Origin: Coriobacteriaceae bacterium
Lineage (GTDB): Bacteria; Actinomycetota; Coriobacteriia; Coriobacteriales; Coriobacteriaceae
Direction of reading: 5' to 3'
Length of the DNA stretch: 64,000 nt
NCBI GenBank assembly: GCA_025993015.1
Contig: DAJPFV010000001.1
Coordinates: 1,674,001-1,738,000, forward strand
Shown: one piece after another, positions 1-7,232 of the stretch
Layout: each line of letters starts with the position of its first letter
Position numbering within the stretch: the stretch's first letter is position 1
Notes under the pieces: model-generated
What the model was told of the DNA's origin: nothing
The model's input: only the letters and a program-made list of their open reading frames with translations
Databases searched by the model: none
Made by a program: the position numbers and the translations under genes

Positions 1-2411
1 ACAAGATGGTCAAGGGCGATGTGGCCAAGCTGGTTGCGGACTGCTGCGATCGCTATCCCGAGGCCAAGGTCGGTCCGATCCTCGACGCCATCAAGTACTC
101 CGGCTTCCACTACGCTACCCGCGCCGGCCTCACCATCTCGGTGTGGGACGCTCTCATCCCTGCCGAGAAGCAGGAGCTGCTCGACCGCGCCCAGGCCAAC
201 GTCGACCAGATCAACGAGTACTTCGAGGAGGGCTTCATCAACGAGACGGAGCGCCACATCGAAGTCGTTAACGAGTGGACCGCTTGTACCGATAAGGTCG
301 CAGCGCTCATGCTCGACTTGTTCGACGAGGAGAACCCGCTGTACATGATGGCCGACTCCGGCGCCCGTGGTTCTAAGACCCAGCTGCGTCAGCTCGGCGG
401 CATGCGTGGCCTGATGGCAGACATGTCCGGCGAGACGATTGACCTTCCCATTAAGGCGAACTTCCGCGAGGGCCTGCTGCCGCTCGAGTACTTCATTTCG
501 ACCTACGGCGCCCGTAAGGGCCTGGTCGATACCGCATCCCACACCTCGGACTCCGGTTACCTGACCCGTCGTCTGGTCGACGTGGCCCAGGACGTCATCG
601 TCCGCGAGGAGGACTGCGGTACGCACGAGGGCGTCACCTACAACCTCATCATCCCCGGCACCACCGATCTCAACACCGACCTCGTCGGCCGTTGCTTCAT
701 CGAGGACGTCGTGGCTCCCGATGGCACCGTGCTCTTTGAGCAGGACGGCTACATCGAGAAGGTCGCCGACATCCAGAAGATGGTCGATGCGGGCCTCAAG
801 AAGGTCAAGCTTCGCGCACTGCTCACCTGCCGCTCCAAGTACGGCGTGTGCCAGAAGTGCTACGGCTGGGATCTTTCCACCCGTCGTCCGGTCGCCATCG
901 GTACCGCGGTCGGCATTATTGCCGCCCAGTCCATCGGCGAGCCCGGTACGCAGCTTACGATGCGTACCATTCACTCCGGCGGCGTCGCTGGCGTCGACGA
1001 TATTACGCAGGGTCTGCCTACGGTCAGCCGTATGTTCGATATCGTCGGCAACGTCAACGAGAAGATCCTGGGCCGCGAGGCCGAGCTGGCTCCGCACTCC
1101 GGTCACCTCTCGATTAAGCCCGAGAAGTCCGAGTACGTGCTGACGCTCACCGACTCCGAGGATCACACCCGTGTCCTCGACGAGCGTCGCGTCCCCGCTT
1201 CGGTGCGCTTCATGCCCGAGATCGAGGACGGCTGCGAGGTTCGCGCCGGCGACCAGATCACCAAGGGCTTCGTCAACTTCCGCAACCTGCGCAAGCTGAC
1301 CGACATCGAGTCGACGATGCACACCTTCGTCGAGAGCGTTAAGGACGTCTACACCAGCCAGGGCGTTGACCTGAACGACAAGCACATCGAGGTGCTCGCA
1401 CGTCAGATGCTGCGTCGCGTTCAGATCACCAACCCCGGCGACTCCAAGTACCTGCTTGGTCAGTACGTCGACCGCTACGAGTTCGCCGACGAGGTCGAGC
1501 GCGTTGCCCGTCTGGGCGGTCAGGCTCCCGTGGCCGAGCCCGTCATCCTGGGTACGCTCAAGGTCGCGTCCAACATCGACTCCTGGCTGTCGAGCGCTTC
1601 GTTCATCCGTACCGCTGGCGTCCTTACCGAGGCTGCCATTGAGGGCAAGGTCGATCACCTGCTCGACCTTAAGTCCAACGTCATCGTCGGTAAGAAGATC
1701 CCGGCTGGTACCGGCCTCAAGCCGTACGCCAACGCCAAGCTGACGTATCGTACGGCCGACGGCTATGTCGACATCGACGGCCCGGCTTCGCCCAACGCCA
1801 AGTCGCTGCCCGAGTGGGCTCCTGTGGAGCTCAAGGACCTGGACGAGCAGCTCCCGCAGCAGCTCGACTGGGCCGGCTACGACGAGTTCGGTGGTGCTGA
1901 CGGTTCGTTCACCCGCAACGGCCACACCATCTCCGCCGAGAAGGCTCGCCTGTACCTGTTCGACGACCTGGGCGTGTCGCAGCGCTGGACCAACAAGTTC
2001 AGCGAGGTCGGTATCGAGACGGTCGGCGACCTGGTTGGCAAGTCCGAGGAGGATCTGCTGCGCATCGACGGCATCGGTGCCAAGGCGATCGAGGAGCTCC
2101 GTGACGGCCTCGAGGCCCACGATCTGCTCTACATCCTCGAGAACAATGACGACGTTGCCGACGAGGAAGACCTCTCGCAGCTGCTGCAGATGGTCTTTAG
2201 CCCCGACGGTCCGGACGACATCCTGCTGGGTACCTCCGCTCCGACGCATCACGCCGACGCCGACGAGGAGCTCCTGGGCGCCCCGATCGACGACAAGAAG
2301 GCTCCCGCCAACGGCGCGATCAACGAGGACATGGCTTCTCTCGACGAGCTGCTCAACCAGCTTGTGGACACCGACGACGCCGAAGAGGCCAAGGACAACG
2401 ACGAGGAGTAA
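1..2411 (+). CDS. rpoC: RNA polymerase beta-prime subunit, C-terminal part (partial)
   Basis: Catalytic subunit of RNA polymerase; the gene enters from upstream, so only about its last 800 residues are present. Seen: the trigger-loop region IIAAQSIGEPGTQLTM near nt 914-962, and the zinc-site cysteines, one in EEDCGT near 614 and three in CRSKYGVCQKC at about 828-860. After the conserved core comes an extension with a helix-hairpin-helix segment resembling the alpha-subunit C-terminal domain (1962-2127), then a long acidic tail to the TAA at 2409. A strong terminator follows at once, so rpoC ends its operon. Identity is certain; the role of the extension is not known. Confidence 0.98.
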   Translation, partial: KMVKGDVAKLVADCCDRYPEAKVGPILDAIKYSGFHYATRAGLTISVWDALIPAEKQELLDRAQANVDQINEYFEEGFINETERHIEVVNEWTACTDKVAALMLDLFDEENPLYMMADSGARGSKTQLRQLGGMRGLMADMSGETIDLPIKANFREGLLPLEYFISTYGARKGLVDTASHTSDSGYLTRRLVDVAQDVIVREEDCGTHEGVTYNLIIPGTTDLNTDLVGRCFIEDVVAPDGTVLFEQDGYIEKVADIQKMVDAGLKKVKLRALLTCRSKYGVCQKCYGWDLSTRRPVAIGTAVGIIAAQSIGEPGTQLTMRTIHSGGVAGVDDITQGLPTVSRMFDIVGNVNEKILGREAELAPHSGHLSIKPEKSEYVLTLTDSEDHTRVLDERRVPASVRFMPEIEDGCEVRAGDQITKGFVNFRNLRKLTDIESTMHTFVESVKDVYTSQGVDLNDKHIEVLARQMLRRVQITNPGDSKYLLGQYVDRYEFADEVERVARLGGQAPVAEPVILGTLKVASNIDSWLSSASFIRTAGVLTEAAIEGKVDHLLDLKSNVIVGKKIPAGTGLKPYANAKLTYRTADGYVDIDGPASPNAKSLPEWAPVELKDLDEQLPQQLDWAGYDEFGGADGSFTRNGHTISAEKARLYLFDDLGVSQRWTNKFSEVGIETVGDLVGKSEEDLLRIDGIGAKAIEELRDGLEAHDLLYILENNDDVADEEDLSQLLQMVFSPDGPDDILLGTSAPTHHADADEELLGAPIDDKKAPANGAINEDMASLDELLNQLVDTDDAEEAKDNDEE
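1962..2127 (+). other. Alpha-CTD-like domain encoded in the rpoC tail
   Basis: Domain inside rpoC. It reads DDLGVSQRWTN, then VGIETVGDLVGKSEEDLL, then GIGAKAIEELRDGL, in the order and spacing of the E. coli alpha-subunit C-terminal domain. By hand alignment it keeps the equivalents of R265, N268, G296, K298 and E302, which in alpha contact UP-element DNA or lie next to it; S299 becomes Ala. The resemblance is seen in the sequence; DNA binding is inference. It could instead be a generic helix-hairpin-helix fold. Confidence 0.7.
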
Positions 2412-2438
2412 TTTCCTAGTACGTTAACCGCCCTTATA

Positions 2439-2475
2439 AAGGCTCGCTTCCCAACAGGGGGGCGGGCCTTTTTTG
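2439..2475 (+). terminator. Intrinsic terminator of the rpoB-rpoC operon
   Basis: Nine-base-pair stem AAGGCTCGC / GCGGGCCTT (one G-T wobble), 14-nt loop, then a run of T. It lies 28 nt past the rpoC stop. Confidence 0.9.
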
Positions 2476-2479
2476 ATGA

Positions 2480-2514
2480 GGAACGTTGCCCCGACGAGTA
2501 CGTCGGATTCCCGG
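2480..2514. repeat. Left copy of 35-bp direct repeat around the sigma-factor pair
   Basis: Starts GGAACGTTGCCCCGACGAG and contains the small palindrome CCGACG-agta-CGTCGG. A second copy with two mismatches lies at 4360-4394. After this copy comes GGAGGGGATTCCTTT, which also follows the second copy but only after about 140 bp of inserted palindromic sequence. Confidence 0.85.
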
Positions 2515-2535
2515 GACGGGAGGGGATTCCTTTAT

Positions 2536-2569
2536 GCCAAAAAGGGACAGGTTTATTTTGGTCGGTTTT
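2536..2569. repeat. Left arm of 34-bp inverted repeat (REP-like)
   Basis: Begins GCCAAAAAGGGACAGG. Its reverse complement is at 4324-4357 with one mismatch, so the pair brackets the sigma and anti-sigma-like genes. The GGGACAGG motif resembles REP sequences that RAYT-type transposases mobilise in other bacteria; no RAYT gene is in this window. Confidence 0.85.
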
Positions 2570-2659
2570 TCATGCTTGAATTTGAAACATTTCGCCCGAC
2601 AAGAGCGTATCTAAGGTGAGGGCCTCACCAAGAATTATTAACGTCACCGGGAGGTGATT

Positions 2660-3178
2660 ATGGAAGAACAAGCATTTAGACAGGCGGTTGAAGATCACAG
2701 AGATGTCGTGTTTCGAATCGCATTGACGTATCTGCGCGATCGTGCCGATGCCGACGATGTCGCTCAAGACGTCTTTCTGAAGTTACTCAAAAGCGATGCG
2801 CAATTTGAAAGCTGGGAACATCTTCGTCGATGGCTTATCCGGGTCACGATCAATGAATGCAAATCTCTCTTTCGAAAGCCATGGAGGCGTGTGGAGGATA
2901 TTGAGAACCTGGCCGATTCGCTTTCGACGGCGCAGGAGGAGACCAAGGCGGTCCTGTCAGACGTTATGCGACTTCCGGAACGATTCCGTGTTCCCATCAT
3001 GCTCTATTACTATCTGGGCTTTTCGACCTCAGAGATTGCCGAGTTATTGCATGTGCCAGCCGCGACTGTTCGAACGCGTTTGGCTCGCGGCAGATCGAAG
3101 CTCAAGTTCATCCTAGAGGAGGGCGACCGTGAAATCCAATCAAATCAAGCAGGCCTTCGAGTCCGTCCAAGCCGATAG
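2660..3178 (+). CDS. ECF-type RNA polymerase sigma factor
   Basis: Sigma-70 family protein of 172 residues, the size of extracytoplasmic-function sigma factors. Region 2 is visible as DADDVAQDVFLKLLK near the N-terminus and region 4 as FSTSEIAELLHVPAATV with the recognition helix TVRTRLARGRSKLK. Start chosen at the ATG at 2660, 5 nt after a GGAGG ribosome site; a GTG two codons earlier lies inside that site. The 3-prime end overlaps the next gene by 50 nt, so the two are probably co-translated. Base use is more AT-rich than in the ribosomal genes on both sides, and repeats flank the pair, which suggests acquisition. Regulon unknown. Confidence 0.93.
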   Translation: MEEQAFRQAVEDHRDVVFRIALTYLRDRADADDVAQDVFLKLLKSDAQFESWEHLRRWLIRVTINECKSLFRKPWRRVEDIENLADSLSTAQEETKAVLSDVMRLPERFRVPIMLYYYLGFSTSEIAELLHVPAATVRTRLARGRSKLKFILEEGDREIQSNQAGLRVRPSR

Positions 3179-4205
3179 CGATCTTGCTGACCGTGTTCTT
3201 TATGCCGCTGCTGGTGAGCCGCTTCGCCGAAAGGGTCACGCGAAGCCTCTGTATGTTGCCGTGATCGGATGCCTTGCCGGAGTGCTGGCGACCGGAGGGG
3301 TCGCCTACGCCGTCGTCAATTCCAGCTATTTTGCCTCTGCCTGGGGAAACCACGGCAACGGGGATTCCATTACCTGGACCAACGGCGGCTCATCGGGAAC
3401 TAAATATACCTACACCAGAGAGTTTGGCGATGGCATCGCGCCCCAAAGCCTGGAAGGCGCAGTCCAGGAGGTTAATCTGTCCGTCGAGGGCAACGGCTAT
3501 ACGCTTGATATCCATGAGATGGCAATCGACCAAAACGGCTGCGGAGCCGTGACGTTTACGTTGTCCAATCCAAATGGAGTTAACTACTACAAGCCAGCAG
3601 CAGAGATTGGCGAACTTGTTCTCTATGGTGAAGAAGAGCAGGGCATCGGCACGCCCGATATGAAGTTCGGAGAGGAATGGCCTGACACACGCAGCACAAT
3701 TGATAAGGACACATCAAGCGATACTGTCATTAATGGCACGATGTACTTTGCCGCTATGGATCGCGAGCGAGATTTGCAACATGCTGTCACCTGGAATATC
3801 CACTGGACCGAGGGTGAAGGTGAGAGTGCGAGGCGGTTTGAGGCGTCGACACCCGAGTTCAATATTGGAGCGTACGTCGATACAAAGGAACTCCGCTCCG
3901 GTGACTCGCCTCTTGAGATTAGCCCGTTTTCCATCCAGACGCACATCGATGATTTGGGCTATGAAGCAGTTGATAATAAGCTGACCGTCAGCTACAAGGA
4001 TGGATCGGAGCAGATTATCGAAGATGACGACGCAGGGGTGTTCAACTTATATTTTTCTTATGGGCGCAATAGCGGAGAGAACATCTGGGTGCCAACGAAG
4101 TTGATTGATGTCGATCAAGTTGTCTCGGTAACCCTTGAAATTGTGAGGTATACATCAACAGGGGAGACCGAAACGAAAGAGCCCTTTACCATCGTCTATT
4201 CGTAA
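3129..4205 (+). CDS. Membrane-anchored anti-sigma-like protein (DUF4179-like)
   Basis: A 358-residue protein with a short charged N-terminal domain (MKSNQIKQAFESVQAD), one membrane segment at about residues 41-63, and a large predicted extracytoplasmic domain. This is the usual build of the membrane partner encoded just after an ECF sigma factor; the N-terminus resembles DUF4179-type proteins. Start is GTG at 3129, behind GAGGAGG, overlapping the sigma gene by 50 nt. It probably holds the sigma factor at the membrane until a signal reaches the outer domain. The outer domain shows no recognisable ligand or enzyme motif. Confidence 0.75.
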   Translation: MKSNQIKQAFESVQADSDLADRVLYAAAGEPLRRKGHAKPLYVAVIGCLAGVLATGGVAYAVVNSSYFASAWGNHGNGDSITWTNGGSSGTKYTYTREFGDGIAPQSLEGAVQEVNLSVEGNGYTLDIHEMAIDQNGCGAVTFTLSNPNGVNYYKPAAEIGELVLYGEEEQGIGTPDMKFGEEWPDTRSTIDKDTSSDTVINGTMYFAAMDRERDLQHAVTWNIHWTEGEGESARRFEASTPEFNIGAYVDTKELRSGDSPLEISPFSIQTHIDDLGYEAVDNKLTVSYKDGSEQIIEDDDAGVFNLYFSYGRNSGENIWVPTKLIDVDQVVSVTLEIVRYTSTGETETKEPFTIVYS

Positions 4206-4212
4206 GATTTGG

Positions 4213-4245
4213 GGCCGCTTCCTACTAGGGGAAGCGGCCTATTTT
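4213..4245 (+). terminator. Terminator after the anti-sigma-like gene
   Basis: Perfect 10-bp stem GGCCGCTTCC / GGAAGCGGCC followed by TATTTTG, 8 nt after the stop codon. Confidence 0.88.
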
Positions 4246-4323
4246 GCGTTAAATGGAAACGCCGCCGATTTCCATGCGACAGATGAGAGCAGATTACCGC
4301 TGGAGTGCGACATTTCCCCAGAT

Positions 4324-4357
4324 AAAACCGACCAAAATTAACCTGTCCCTTTTTGGC
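4324..4357. repeat. Right arm of 34-bp inverted repeat (REP-like)
   Basis: Mirror of 2536-2569 with one mismatch. It lies 2 bp before the right copy of the 35-bp direct repeat. Confidence 0.85.
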
Positions 4358-4359
4358 AG

Positions 4360-4394
4360 GGAACGTTGCCCCGACGAGCACGTCGGATCCCCGG
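4360..4394. repeat. Right copy of 35-bp direct repeat
   Basis: Same as 2480-2514 except two C/T changes. It runs directly into the structured element at 4396-4512. Confidence 0.85.
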
Positions 4395-4395
4395 C

Positions 4396-4512
4396 CCGGG
4401 CGGCCCAGGTTTTAAGTTTGTCGCGAGTTCCGCACGCAAAGGAAAGCACTTAATGTGCTTTCCGTCTTGCGCAGGACTGTAGAGCAGCAAACTTAAAACC
4501 TGGGCCGCCCGG
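4396..4512 (+). ncRNA. Conserved structured element, copy 1
   Basis: A 25-bp perfect outer stem (4396-4420 with 4488-4512) encloses a core that begins TCGCGAGTTCCGCACGCAAA and ends CTTGCGCAGGACTGTAGAG. Inside the core is a 9-bp hairpin GGAAAGCAC-TTAAT-GTGCTTTCC. Copy 2 at 23209-23365 has the same core, the same loop, a different but still perfect inner stem, and unrelated outer arms. The strand is not known: the core could act as RNA in either direction or as folded DNA. Outer pairing extends, with two mismatches, into the neighbouring direct repeat. Confidence 0.7.
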
Positions 4513-4516
4513 TCCG

Positions 4517-4552
4517 GGAATCCTCCCAAGCGCACAGGAGGGGATTCCTTTT
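4517..4552 (+). terminator. Terminator-like hairpin whose T-tract abuts the IS end
   Basis: Stem GGAATCCTCC with GGAGGGGATTCC (two bulged bases) followed by TTTT, then the IS left end at once. The second IS (48662) joins a terminator hairpin in the same way. Confidence 0.65.
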
Positions 4553-4568
4553 AATATGAGCAGGACAT

Positions 4569-4871
4569 TGTCAAGAGGCAAAATCGGGCCTGGCCCCAAC
4601 GATATGGGGTCAGGCCCTCTCCCTATATCAACCCGTCCGCGGCGACCTCGGCGTGTCTTCCCGACGCTCGTCTTTGCAGTTTAATATCCGCCCGTGGCGA
4701 TCTCTCGCTGGGCAATCCGTTGCTACGGCTGAGGCTTCTTCGTCGAACCGACAGTCTGTGCACGCGTGTGGCGCCCTGGGCGCTCGCAGAAAAGGGACCT
4801 GAGGTTCGCCTCAACGGCTTCGGATCGAACCGCTTCCGGGGTGACTGGCTTATGTGCGGGGGACCGCCCCC
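4569..4871 (-). ncRNA. Candidate bridge-RNA region of IS copy 1
   Basis: Non-coding stretch between the transposase stop and the left end. It holds a strong hairpin GGGCCTGGCCCC / GGGGTCAGGCCC (about 4586-4616) and the decamer TAATATCCGC at 4682-4691; the decamer also occurs at 48786-48795 in the matching part of IS copy 2. In IS1111-type elements the guide (bridge) RNA is encoded at this end. Placement is inference from position. Confidence 0.45.
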
Positions 4872-5984
4872 CTACGCCTCCTCGGCCATGAGGCCGACCG
4901 CCCACACCCAGCAGGCGAGCTCGCGCGCCGTGGCCACGTTCGCCTTGTTGCCGTGGACCCCGCGCGCGAGCAGCGCCTCCCGCCTCTCGGCCAGCCTCCG
5001 CACGCCCTTGGCGGCATGCCTGCGGGCGACCCGGTCCGGGGCCTGGCCCTTGGCGAGGTCCTTCGGCCGCCCCGAGCACGTCAGGTAGTGCCACGCGGCC
5101 TCGACCAGCGCCTTCCTCAGGTGCTTGTTGCCCGCCTTGGTGATCGCGCCCCTGCGGTCGCTCTCCCCGCTGGAGTGCTCGGAGGGCGTCAGGCCGACCC
5201 ATGCGGCGAACGACCGGGCGTTCCTGAACCTCGAGAACTCGCCGGCCTCGAACACGAGGTCGGCGGCCGTCGCGGTGTCGACGCCCTTGAGGCAGCGCAG
5301 GGAGTCGACCCTCCTCCTCCACCTGGGCTTGCGGGCCTCGGCCTCGACGAGCCCCTCGAGCCTCGCCTTCTCCTCCGCCGCCCGCCTGACCGCGTCGACG
5401 TAGTAGGCGAGCACGTCGTTGTCGGCCCCCTCCGCGAACCTTATCGACTCGATCCAGGACCAGTGCGCCCGGGTCCAGTTGCCCTTCCTGCGGCCGGTGG
5501 GCGTCCTCTCGTCGAAGGCGAGCCCGTGCCTGAGCAGGAACTTGGAGAGCCGCTGCTTCGAGCGCGAGAGGTCGTCCCTCGCGTCCTCGAGCGCCCTGGT
5601 CAGGTCGCGGGCGGCCTCGCACTCGTCGTCGGGGACCCACACCTCGACGACGTTGCCGACCGACAGCATGCGGGCGAGGAACTCGGCGTCGTTGCGGTCG
5701 TTCTTCCTGCGCCTGTCCGCGCTGGGCTTGATCATCTTCGAGACGGCGCCGACCACGCAGTCGACCCCGAGGCCGGAGAGCCTCTTCTGCAGGTCGAACC
5801 CCGTGACCCCGGACTCGTACACGCACCTGGCCTTTGGGTCCGCGGACCGCACCCACTCCGCGACTGCCCCGGCGTCGTAGCCGAAGGTCGCGCAGCGCAC
5901 CTCCCCGGTCATGACGTCGAGGGAGACGGCCTTTATCGAACGGGCGTGGACGTCGAGGCCGACGAAGGTGGTAGTATCGAGCAT
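4872..5984 (-). CDS. IS110-family transposase (IS1111 type)
   Basis: A DEDD/serine recombinase of 370 residues that moves the element by RNA-guided strand exchange in this family. The N-terminal RuvC-like domain shows GLDVHARS, the glutamate in YESGVTGF and the KNDRNDAEF pair of aspartates. The C-terminal domain shows GVDTATAADLVFEAG and SSGESDRRGAITKAGN, which contains the expected catalytic serine. Start taken at the Met at 5984, behind GGAAGGGG; a Met five codons upstream lies over that ribosome site. Length is normal and no frameshift is seen, so it is probably active. About half-identical by eye to the copy at 49001-50110, so the two are different insertion sequences. Confidence 0.95.
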   Translation of the reverse strand: MLDTTTFVGLDVHARSIKAVSLDVMTGEVRCATFGYDAGAVAEWVRSADPKARCVYESGVTGFDLQKRLSGLGVDCVVGAVSKMIKPSADRRRKNDRNDAEFLARMLSVGNVVEVWVPDDECEAARDLTRALEDARDDLSRSKQRLSKFLLRHGLAFDERTPTGRRKGNWTRAHWSWIESIRFAEGADNDVLAYYVDAVRRAAEEKARLEGLVEAEARKPRWRRRVDSLRCLKGVDTATAADLVFEAGEFSRFRNARSFAAWVGLTPSEHSSGESDRRGAITKAGNKHLRKALVEAAWHYLTCSGRPKDLAKGQAPDRVARRHAAKGVRRLAERREALLARGVHGNKANVATARELACWVWAVGLMAEEA

Positions 5985-6166
5985 GGGAGCCCCTTCCATG
6001 AATGCGGCGTGGCCGCCGCGGCTGAATTAGACACTCACCATTGTCGGCCTAATCCGCGGTCTTTCATGCAGCAGGGGCTCTCAATGTTTTTATGTCCTGC
6101 TCATATCGTCTGTGTAGGCTTTGCGGAAATGTGCCAATTTTAGGATACGCCCGGCGGCGTGGTCTG

Positions 6167-6195
6167 TTGACGGCACAGCTAACGCCACGTATCCT
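6167..6195 (+). promoter_or_regulatory. Promoter of the rpsL operon
   Basis: TTGACG at 6167-6172, a 17-bp spacer, TATCCT at 6190-6195. An inverted repeat (AGGATA..CGTGG upstream, CCACG-TATCCT here) overlaps the -10 box. Confidence 0.75.
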
Positions 6196-6288
6196 ATCGA
6201 ACTGCGTGTTTCGTAGGGGGATGCTGACCCCTCGATTCAAGCCGTTGCACTTTACAGAAAGCTGGAATCATTCGAGAAGGAGTACGCT

Positions 6289-6666
6289 TTGCCTACTATT
6301 AACCAGCTGGTTCGCCAGGGCCGCCGTTCCGTGCCCAAGAAGTCCAAGAACGCTGCTCTGCAGCACAACTCCCAGAAGCGCGGCGTGTGCACCCGCGTCT
6401 TCACCACGAGCCCCAAGAAGCCGAACTCGGCTCTTCGTAAGGTTGCCCGTGTTCGCCTCGTCAACGGCATCGAAGTTACCGCCTACATCCCGGGTGAGGG
6501 CCACAACCTGCAGGAGCACTCCATCGTGCTCGTCCGCGGCGGTCGTGTCCGTGACCTCCCTGGTGTCCGTTATCACGTCATCCGTGGCGCCTACGACGCT
6601 GCTCCGGTCCAGAACCGTATGCAGGCCCGTTCCAAGTACGGTGCTAAGCGCCCCAAGGCTAAATAA
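6289..6666 (+). CDS. rpsL: 30S ribosomal protein S12
   Basis: Small-subunit protein at the decoding centre, 125 residues, full length. Start is TTG at 6289, behind AGAAGGAG; the product begins MPTINQLVRQG. The loop PKKPNSA is the normal one. The second decoding loop reads GGRVRDLPGVRYH, with Arg at residue 88 where most bacteria have Lys; K88R is a known streptomycin-resistance change. First gene of rpsL-rpsG-fusA-rpsJ. Confidence 0.98.
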   Translation: MPTINQLVRQGRRSVPKKSKNAALQHNSQKRGVCTRVFTTSPKKPNSALRKVARVRLVNGIEVTAYIPGEGHNLQEHSIVLVRGGRVRDLPGVRYHVIRGAYDAAPVQNRMQARSKYGAKRPKAK

Positions 6667-6739
6667 GCCAGATAACGTTTTGATACTTTCGCCGTGTGCC
6701 GCCTAAGCGCCGCACGGTAGACACTTAAGGAGATTTCAC

Positions 6740-7213
6740 ATGCCGCGTCGTGCAGCAGCTAATCGTCGTGAGGTTCAGCCTGACGCCGTTTACAACAACC
6801 GCCTGGTGACTCAGCTCATCAACAAGGTCCTTCTTGACGGCAAGAAGGCCACCGCTGAGCGCATCGTTTACACCGCTTTCGAGATCGTTGCCGAGAAGTC
6901 CGAGGGTGGCGACGCTCTCGCTACCTTCAAGAAGGCTATGGACAACGTCAAGCCCACGCTCGAGGTTAAGCCCAAGCGTGTCGGTGGCGCTACCTATCAG
7001 GTCCCGATGGAGGTCAACTCCCGTCGTTCCACCGCTCTGGGTATCCGCTGGATCGTCAACTTCTCTCGCGCTCGCAAGGAGAAGACCATGGCCGAGCGTC
7101 TCGCCAACGAGATCCTCGACGCCTCCAACGGCCTGGGCGCTTCCGTCAAGAAGCGTGAGGACGTCTTCAAGATGGCCGAGGCCAACCGCGCGTTCTCTCA
7201 CTATCGTTGGTAA
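6740..7213 (+). CDS. rpsG: 30S ribosomal protein S7
   Basis: Nucleates assembly of the head of the 30S subunit and lines the mRNA exit channel. The 157-residue product begins MPRRAAANRREVQPD and ends in the typical NRAFSHYRW. ATG behind AAGGAG. It lies 73 bp after rpsL and 19 bp before fusA, in one transcript. Nothing unusual. Confidence 0.98.
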   Translation: MPRRAAANRREVQPDAVYNNRLVTQLINKVLLDGKKATAERIVYTAFEIVAEKSEGGDALATFKKAMDNVKPTLEVKPKRVGGATYQVPMEVNSRRSTALGIRWIVNFSRARKEKTMAERLANEILDASNGLGASVKKREDVFKMAEANRAFSHYRW

Positions 7214-7232
7214 GTTAAGGTAAGGAACTAAC

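Larger units (their letters stand above)
4552..6111 (-). mobile_element. IS110-family element, IS1111 type, copy 1
   Basis: Bounded by a perfect 15-bp subterminal inverted repeat, ATATGAGCAGGACAT at 4554-4568 and its reverse complement at 6092-6106. It holds one transposase on the minus strand, about 300 bp of non-coding DNA beyond the transposase stop and about 105 bp before its start. Subterminal repeats and a long non-coding end after the transposase fit the IS1111 subgroup. Exact ends cannot be fixed without an empty site. Confidence 0.85.

Noticed and set aside
4723..5856. Overlapping open frames across the IS transposase
   Set aside because: Arg/Gly-rich shadow frames of the GC-rich transposase gene.
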